Positions 60,306 through 64,000 of a stretch of DNA of 64,000 nt are shown piece after piece. The stretch's first letter is position 1; every line of letters begins with the position of its first letter. Origin of the DNA: Scandinavium manionii (GTDB taxonomy: Bacteria > Pseudomonadota > Gammaproteobacteria > Enterobacterales > Enterobacteriaceae); the NCBI RefSeq assembly GCF_024764775.1, contig NZ_JALIGC010000039.1, positions 186,001 through 250,000 of the forward strand, written 5' to 3'. The position numbers and the translations under genes are program-made. The notes under the pieces are model-generated. The model was given only the letters and a program-made list of their open reading frames with translations. It had not been told where the DNA came from and did no database searches.

Positions 60306-60345
60306 AATAAAAGCCCCCGATTACAAAATTGGGGGCTTTTTTATG
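60306..60345. terminator. Terminator after yfcL / GH88 gene
   Basis: AAAAGCCCCC and GGGGGCTTTT arms around a 12-base loop (GATTACAAAATT), then TTTTAT. It lies between two convergent genes and can serve both. Confidence 0.85.
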
Positions 60346-60354
60346 GTTGAGGGT

Positions 60355-61545
60355 TTACCAGTACAGCGGCCAAACCCGACGCAGGCGCGCCATCGCTTCG
60401 AGATAGAAATAGTCGCCCCAGCTACAGCACTGATCCACGCCTTTGCCGCTCGCCATGTGATACACCGAATGTTTGAGCAGACCTTCGCAGGCTTCGTCAT
60501 CACGGGCGAGATAGTTATCGGTGAGAGATTTCATGATGCGCAGCGCCATTTCTTCGTAATGCGCGCGATGCGGATCCAGCGTCGGCAGGGCCTTCACCAG
60601 TTCCAGCAATCCACAGACAGCGATCGCGGCGGCTGAACTGTCGCGTACGGCATCTGTGCCCAGCAGCGCCAGATCCCAATGACAGACTGAATCTTCCGGC
60701 AACCGGTTGATAAAGTAGTGCGCCAGACTGCGCGTGAGTTCGACCATGCTGCTGTCACCGGTGTGCAGGTAGCTCAGCATAAAGCCGTAAATTCCCCATG
60801 CCTGGCCGCGTGACCAGCAGGAGGTATCGCTATAACCCTGATGGGTGTTACCAAAGCGCGGTTCACCGGTCACCACATCCATGTAGTAAGTGTGATATGT
60901 CGAGGCATCCGGGCGTACGATATACCGCGCGGCTTGTTCAACGTGAGCCGTCGCGGCTTCGGCATAACTTGGGTCGCCGGTTTGCTCGCTGGCCCAGTAC
61001 AACAGCGGCAGGTTCATGTTGCAGTCGATAATCATCCGGCCCTGTTGTTCTGGGTCGTTCAGGTCGCCCCAGGCCTGAATGATTTTGGCTGTCGGGTTAA
61101 AGCGCTCCATCAGCGTATCGGCGGCCTGTAATGCGGTGCGTCTGGCAACGTCATTGCCAGTCAGACGCCAGGCGCTGACGCAGGAGAGCGAGTATAAAAA
61201 GCCCAGGTCATGGGTCGCGGTCTCAATGCGTTGCTCAATACGCTCGACAAAGGAAGGGATGTAGCGCTCTGCGGCTTCCCGGTAGTGTGCTTTGCCGGTC
61301 ATTTCCCACATCAGCCAGAGTTGCCCGGGCCAGAAACTGGTGGTCCACTCCACATTTTTGCTGCGTGGCCAGATTCCGTTTTCACAGGCTTCACCGGGGA
61401 AGTAGTCGCCAAAGGCCACGATATTATGGTCAAGTTTACGGCTGATGCGTTGCAGGGCCATTTCCAGACTTTGGCGCAGTGCCGGCCGGTCGATGGCATA
61501 CAGCTCAATAGGGCACAACGGTTCAGTAACAACGGAATGGGTCAT
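60355..61545 (-). CDS. GH88 unsaturated glucuronyl hydrolase-like enzyme
   Basis: A 396-residue cytoplasmic glycoside hydrolase of family 88, which hydrates the double bond of unsaturated uronic acids left by polysaccharide lyases and so frees the remaining sugar. The (alpha/alpha)6 features are WTTSFWPGQLWLMWEMTG near residue 68, FNPTAKIIQAWGDLNDPEQ near 150, the catalytic-Asp segment IIDCNMNLPLLYWA near 172 and SCWSRGQAWGIYGFM near 242. AAGGAG precedes the ATG. It is the last gene of an operon with a LacY-like transporter and a DUF2264 protein. Exact substrate (glucuronate or galacturonate type) is inferred. Confidence 0.87.
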   Translation of the reverse strand: MTHSVVTEPLCPIELYAIDRPALRQSLEMALQRISRKLDHNIVAFGDYFPGEACENGIWPRSKNVEWTTSFWPGQLWLMWEMTGKAHYREAAERYIPSFVERIEQRIETATHDLGFLYSLSCVSAWRLTGNDVARRTALQAADTLMERFNPTAKIIQAWGDLNDPEQQGRMIIDCNMNLPLLYWASEQTGDPSYAEAATAHVEQAARYIVRPDASTYHTYYMDVVTGEPRFGNTHQGYSDTSCWSRGQAWGIYGFMLSYLHTGDSSMVELTRSLAHYFINRLPEDSVCHWDLALLGTDAVRDSSAAAIAVCGLLELVKALPTLDPHRAHYEEMALRIMKSLTDNYLARDDEACEGLLKHSVYHMASGKGVDQCCSWGDYFYLEAMARLRRVWPLYW

Positions 61546-61554
61546 AACATCTCC

Positions 61555-62835
61555 TTAATGACTTTTTGCAGGGGCAATGATTACCGCGTCCGGCGTCTGT
61601 GCGTCCTCGGGATGAGGGTCGCGCTCTGAGCGGCAGCGTGAAAGAGTAAGGGTGGAAATCAGCGTAAAGAGCAGGGCGCAGCAGCCCATCATCAGGTAGG
61701 TCTGCTCGAAACCGATTTTGGCGTATAGATAGCCCGCAGGCGGTGCGACAACGACGGAACCGACATAGATCATCGCCTGATAGCCGAGCAGGTACATGGT
61801 GGCATTGACCTTCTTGTGGAAATGCTCAGCGATATATTTGAACACCGAAATCAGCAGCAGGGCGATCTCCACGCCATATAACGGTTTGATTATCGAGATA
61901 GCCAGCGGATCGGTCGTCAGGCCGGAGGCGATCAGACGTGAACCGACCACCAGGCCGCAGAGTAATAATCCTTTTTTGGCGCCGTACTTGTTCACCAGCA
62001 TCGGGACAAACATCATCATCACAAACTCAGTGCCGGACTGGATCATGCTCAGATAGCCGTACCAGGCGTTGCCCTGTTCTTTGGTGCTAAAAAACGAGAC
62101 GAAGTAGCGCGGAAACTGCTGCTCGGCGACAAACATCATCCAGGCCACACCGGCGACATACAGGCTGAACATCCAGAATTTGCGGTTTTTCAGCAGTAAG
62201 ATGACATCGCCAAAGACGATTTTGTTGTCAGAGATAACGTTATTACTGCGCAGTTGCTCATCGCCGATTTTCAGGCTGATCAACACCAGCAGCATCAACA
62301 CCGAGGTGCCGCTACTGACGAGGAAATTTGCCAGCGGCGTGAGGTTGAACAGTACGCCAGAAAGCGATGCCGCCAGCGCCCAGCCAAGTGATCCCCACAT
62401 ACGAATGCGGCCAAATTCGAGGTTATACAAACGGCTGAAGCGGTCTGCATAAGATTCCGATGCCGCCACGCCAGCGTACCAGCCGAGGCTAAGATACAGC
62501 GCGCCGATAATAATCCCAACGAGGGTATGGCTCAGCAGTAACGGTTGATAGACGAAGATAAAAAATGGCGCCATCAGCGCAGACACGGCACAGACAAAAT
62601 AGAGCAGCCATTTGCTCATGCCGATTTTGTCCATGATGTAGCCGTATACTGGCTTCATGATCACCGCAAACACGCCGTTGATGGCGAAAACGCTGCCGAT
62701 GGTGATGCTGTCCAGACCGACTTTCTGGCTTAACCACAGGGCATAAAGCCCAAAACTTGAGGACCAGGTAAAGAAGTAGAGAAAGATAAAGCTGCTCATC
62801 TTAATTTGCGCAGTGCGCGAGGTTGTCGCGGTCAT
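61555..62835 (-). CDS. LacY/RafB-type oligosaccharide:H+ symporter
   Basis: A 426-residue, twelve-segment MFS permease of the LacY (OHS) subfamily. Conserved points relative to LacY by eye alignment are FGRIRMWGSLGWA (Arg144 region), the acidic residue of the E126 position in ASESYADR, Arg302 (GSRLIAS) and Glu325 in LYGVEIALLL. The His322 position is Tyr here, and the charged pair Asp237/Lys358 is replaced by neutral residues (Phe and Ile). The substrate therefore differs from lactose, probably an unsaturated di- or oligosaccharide made by lyases, given the GH88 neighbour. GGAG lies 8 bases before the ATG. Confidence 0.85.
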   Translation of the reverse strand: MTATTSRTAQIKMSSFIFLYFFTWSSSFGLYALWLSQKVGLDSITIGSVFAINGVFAVIMKPVYGYIMDKIGMSKWLLYFVCAVSALMAPFFIFVYQPLLLSHTLVGIIIGALYLSLGWYAGVAASESYADRFSRLYNLEFGRIRMWGSLGWALAASLSGVLFNLTPLANFLVSSGTSVLMLLVLISLKIGDEQLRSNNVISDNKIVFGDVILLLKNRKFWMFSLYVAGVAWMMFVAEQQFPRYFVSFFSTKEQGNAWYGYLSMIQSGTEFVMMMFVPMLVNKYGAKKGLLLCGLVVGSRLIASGLTTDPLAISIIKPLYGVEIALLLISVFKYIAEHFHKKVNATMYLLGYQAMIYVGSVVVAPPAGYLYAKIGFEQTYLMMGCCALLFTLISTLTLSRCRSERDPHPEDAQTPDAVIIAPAKSH

Positions 62836-62851
62836 GATTGTCTCCTCAGTC

Positions 62852-64000
62852 TCACGGCAGTTCGGTCAGGGGAAAATGCGTTTTCTGCGTGGCCGACGTC
62901 AAATGAATAACGCCTTGCACAACACTGACTTCGGGGGCACTGGTGACGCCGAAATCCTGCGGATCTCCGGCCCAGACGGCGCTTATCAGCAAATGCGTAC
63001 CGCGTGATAATTCACCGCGAAGTATCGGCACGGCGGCGCGGTCGGCAAACAGCAGGTTGCTGTTTGGTGGGGTTAATACCACCTCCCCCTGACGGCGTTT
63101 TTTACTCAGACACATAATGGCGCTGGTGTCATGCTCGCCGGTCAGATGGCTGATTCCGGCTTCAAGCTGTTGTTGCGGCAGCGGGCGGGAATTGATGCTG
63201 AAGCCACCTTCGGCGCAGTCCAGTTCGCGGGCAGTTTTCAGCCGGTGAACGCGAACCTGCCAGTCGCCGTGCGCGACCAGCCAGCTGTCGACGGTGACGT
63301 CATTCCATGGCAGCCAGCGGCAGTAAATGTAATTTTCATGCACGCTGACCTGCTGGCATTCGCGGCGTCCACGCCAGTAGTTGTCCTTTTCACTGAGCAA
63401 CAGCATCGAGTCCGGCGAGGCGTGCGCCAGGCCAAAGCGCCCGCGTTCGACGTTAAAGGCATAGCGCGTCGAGTAGGCAAATTTGCAGTACTTTGCTTCG
63501 GTGTTGACGAAATTGTTCCGCTCCAGCTGGCCAGACGTCAGCATCCATAAATGATTCAGTTGGTGGACCAGGATCTGTGCAGCTTTCGGGATGGCGTGCG
63601 GCGTTTGGCGTGGCGGCAGCGGTTCTTCTTTGGCCTGCCAGAAGTCGCTGTTTTCGCCCAACGCCAGTACCAGCACGGTTTTCAGCGCCCAGTACGGCGA
63701 GCCTGGCGCGTTATAGTCTTCGGCCATGATCAGGTTTGGATAGCTGTAGCCGACGCTCAGCACGCCGTCGCGGTCGAACGGCTGCTGTTGTTGCCACCAA
63801 CGCAGATGGCGCAACACCAGGCCTTTAAGAATGCCCGGCGAATACACCTCCAGTCCGGTAAAGGCGGCGGCGCTCCAGAATGCGGCCTGCGCAAAGCGAT
63901 AGGTCAGGCTGCGACCAAACGGAATTGCTGCACCGTCTTCGTCAAAGAAATGGATAAAGTCATCGGCAAAGACGGTGGCGCGTTCGCGCAACGTGGCACA
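62852..64000 (-). CDS. DUF2264-family protein (5' end beyond the window)
   Basis: The reading frame runs open to the window edge on the minus strand, so the start is outside. About 383 residues are visible, the C-terminal part of a protein that should be about 600-650 residues in this family. Recognisable segments are GRSLTYRFAQAAFWSAAA, SVGYSYPNLIMAEDYN and SPYWALKTVL, typical of DUF2264. The family has a predicted (alpha/alpha) barrel and occurs with polysaccharide-degradation genes; its reaction is unknown. The stop lies 16 bases before the LacY-like gene, so the three genes form one operon with this gene first. Confidence 0.75.
   Translation of the reverse strand, partial: CATLRERATVFADDFIHFFDEDGAAIPFGRSLTYRFAQAAFWSAAAFTGLEVYSPGILKGLVLRHLRWWQQQQPFDRDGVLSVGYSYPNLIMAEDYNAPGSPYWALKTVLVLALGENSDFWQAKEEPLPPRQTPHAIPKAAQILVHQLNHLWMLTSGQLERNNFVNTEAKYCKFAYSTRYAFNVERGRFGLAHASPDSMLLLSEKDNYWRGRRECQQVSVHENYIYCRWLPWNDVTVDSWLVAHGDWQVRVHRLKTARELDCAEGGFSINSRPLPQQQLEAGISHLTGEHDTSAIMCLSKKRRQGEVVLTPPNSNLLFADRAAVPILRGELSRGTHLLISAVWAGDPQDFGVTSAPEVSVVQGVIHLTSATQKTHFPLTELP

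Overview
The window is a stretch of chromosome from a member of the Enterobacteriaceae. It is close to the Escherichia/Enterobacter/Lelliottia/Leclercia cluster; species cannot be fixed from this sequence alone. Nearly every core gene can be matched by memory to a named E. coli K-12 gene, and the order runs through the same chromosomal arc from yfeZ and cysP to fadL, aroC and mepA. The ipdC/aldo-keto reductase pair and two carbohydrate loci are not in K-12 and point towards an Enterobacter-like, plant- or soil-associated genus.

Layout. 1-2.5 kb: yfeZ (partial), yfeY, yfeX, nudI. 2.6-6.5 kb: sulfate/thiosulfate ABC transporter cysPUWA. 6.7-11.7 kb: an inserted locus with an AraC-type regulator, an MFS sugar transporter and a cytoplasmic GH78 alpha-L-rhamnosidase. 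11.8-13.6 kb: cysM-pdxK. 13.6-18.5 kb (minus strand): ptsH-ptsI-crr, then cysK and cysZ. 18.7-24.4 kb: zipA, ligA, ypeB, yfeH/yfeR and a FlxA-like gene. 24.6-27.9 kb: tRNA-Lys and three tRNA-Val, gltX, yfeD/yfeC and two tRNA-Ala. 28.1-34.7 kb: pdeA, nupC, mntH, ypeC and an aldo/keto reductase. 34.9-43.2 kb: ipdC, yfeO, glk, ypdAB, alaC and the 23-codon ypdK. 43.2-46.6 kb: a small AT-richer accessory islet (a beta-barrel candidate, a CDP-glycerol glycerophosphotransferase-like enzyme, a DUF1294 protein) ending at tRNA-Arg (argW), where K-12 carries prophage CPS-53. 46.7-60.2 kb: yfdC, mlaA, fadL, yfcZ, fadIJ, sixA, smrB, prmB, aroC, mepA, yfcA, epmC, yfcL. 60.3-64.0 kb: a second carbohydrate locus (GH88 hydrolase, LacY-like transporter, DUF2264 protein) cut by the window end.

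Themes. Sulfur assimilation is represented by cysPUWA, cysM, cysK and cysZ. Sugar uptake and entry to glycolysis are represented by the PTS general proteins, EIIA-Glc and glk (with a Cra-type site upstream). Fatty-acid uptake and beta-oxidation are represented by fadL and fadIJ with FadR-type operators. Envelope upkeep is represented by mlaA, mepA, zipA and several lipoproteins.

The least explained parts are four: a 110-bp chain of hairpins beside the tRNA-Lys terminator; the accessory islet and its structured non-coding DNA next to argW; the rhamnosidase locus that has split cysM from cysPUWA; and the DUF2264/LacY-like/GH88 operon at the right edge. I saw no CRISPR array, insertion sequence, integrase or complete prophage.
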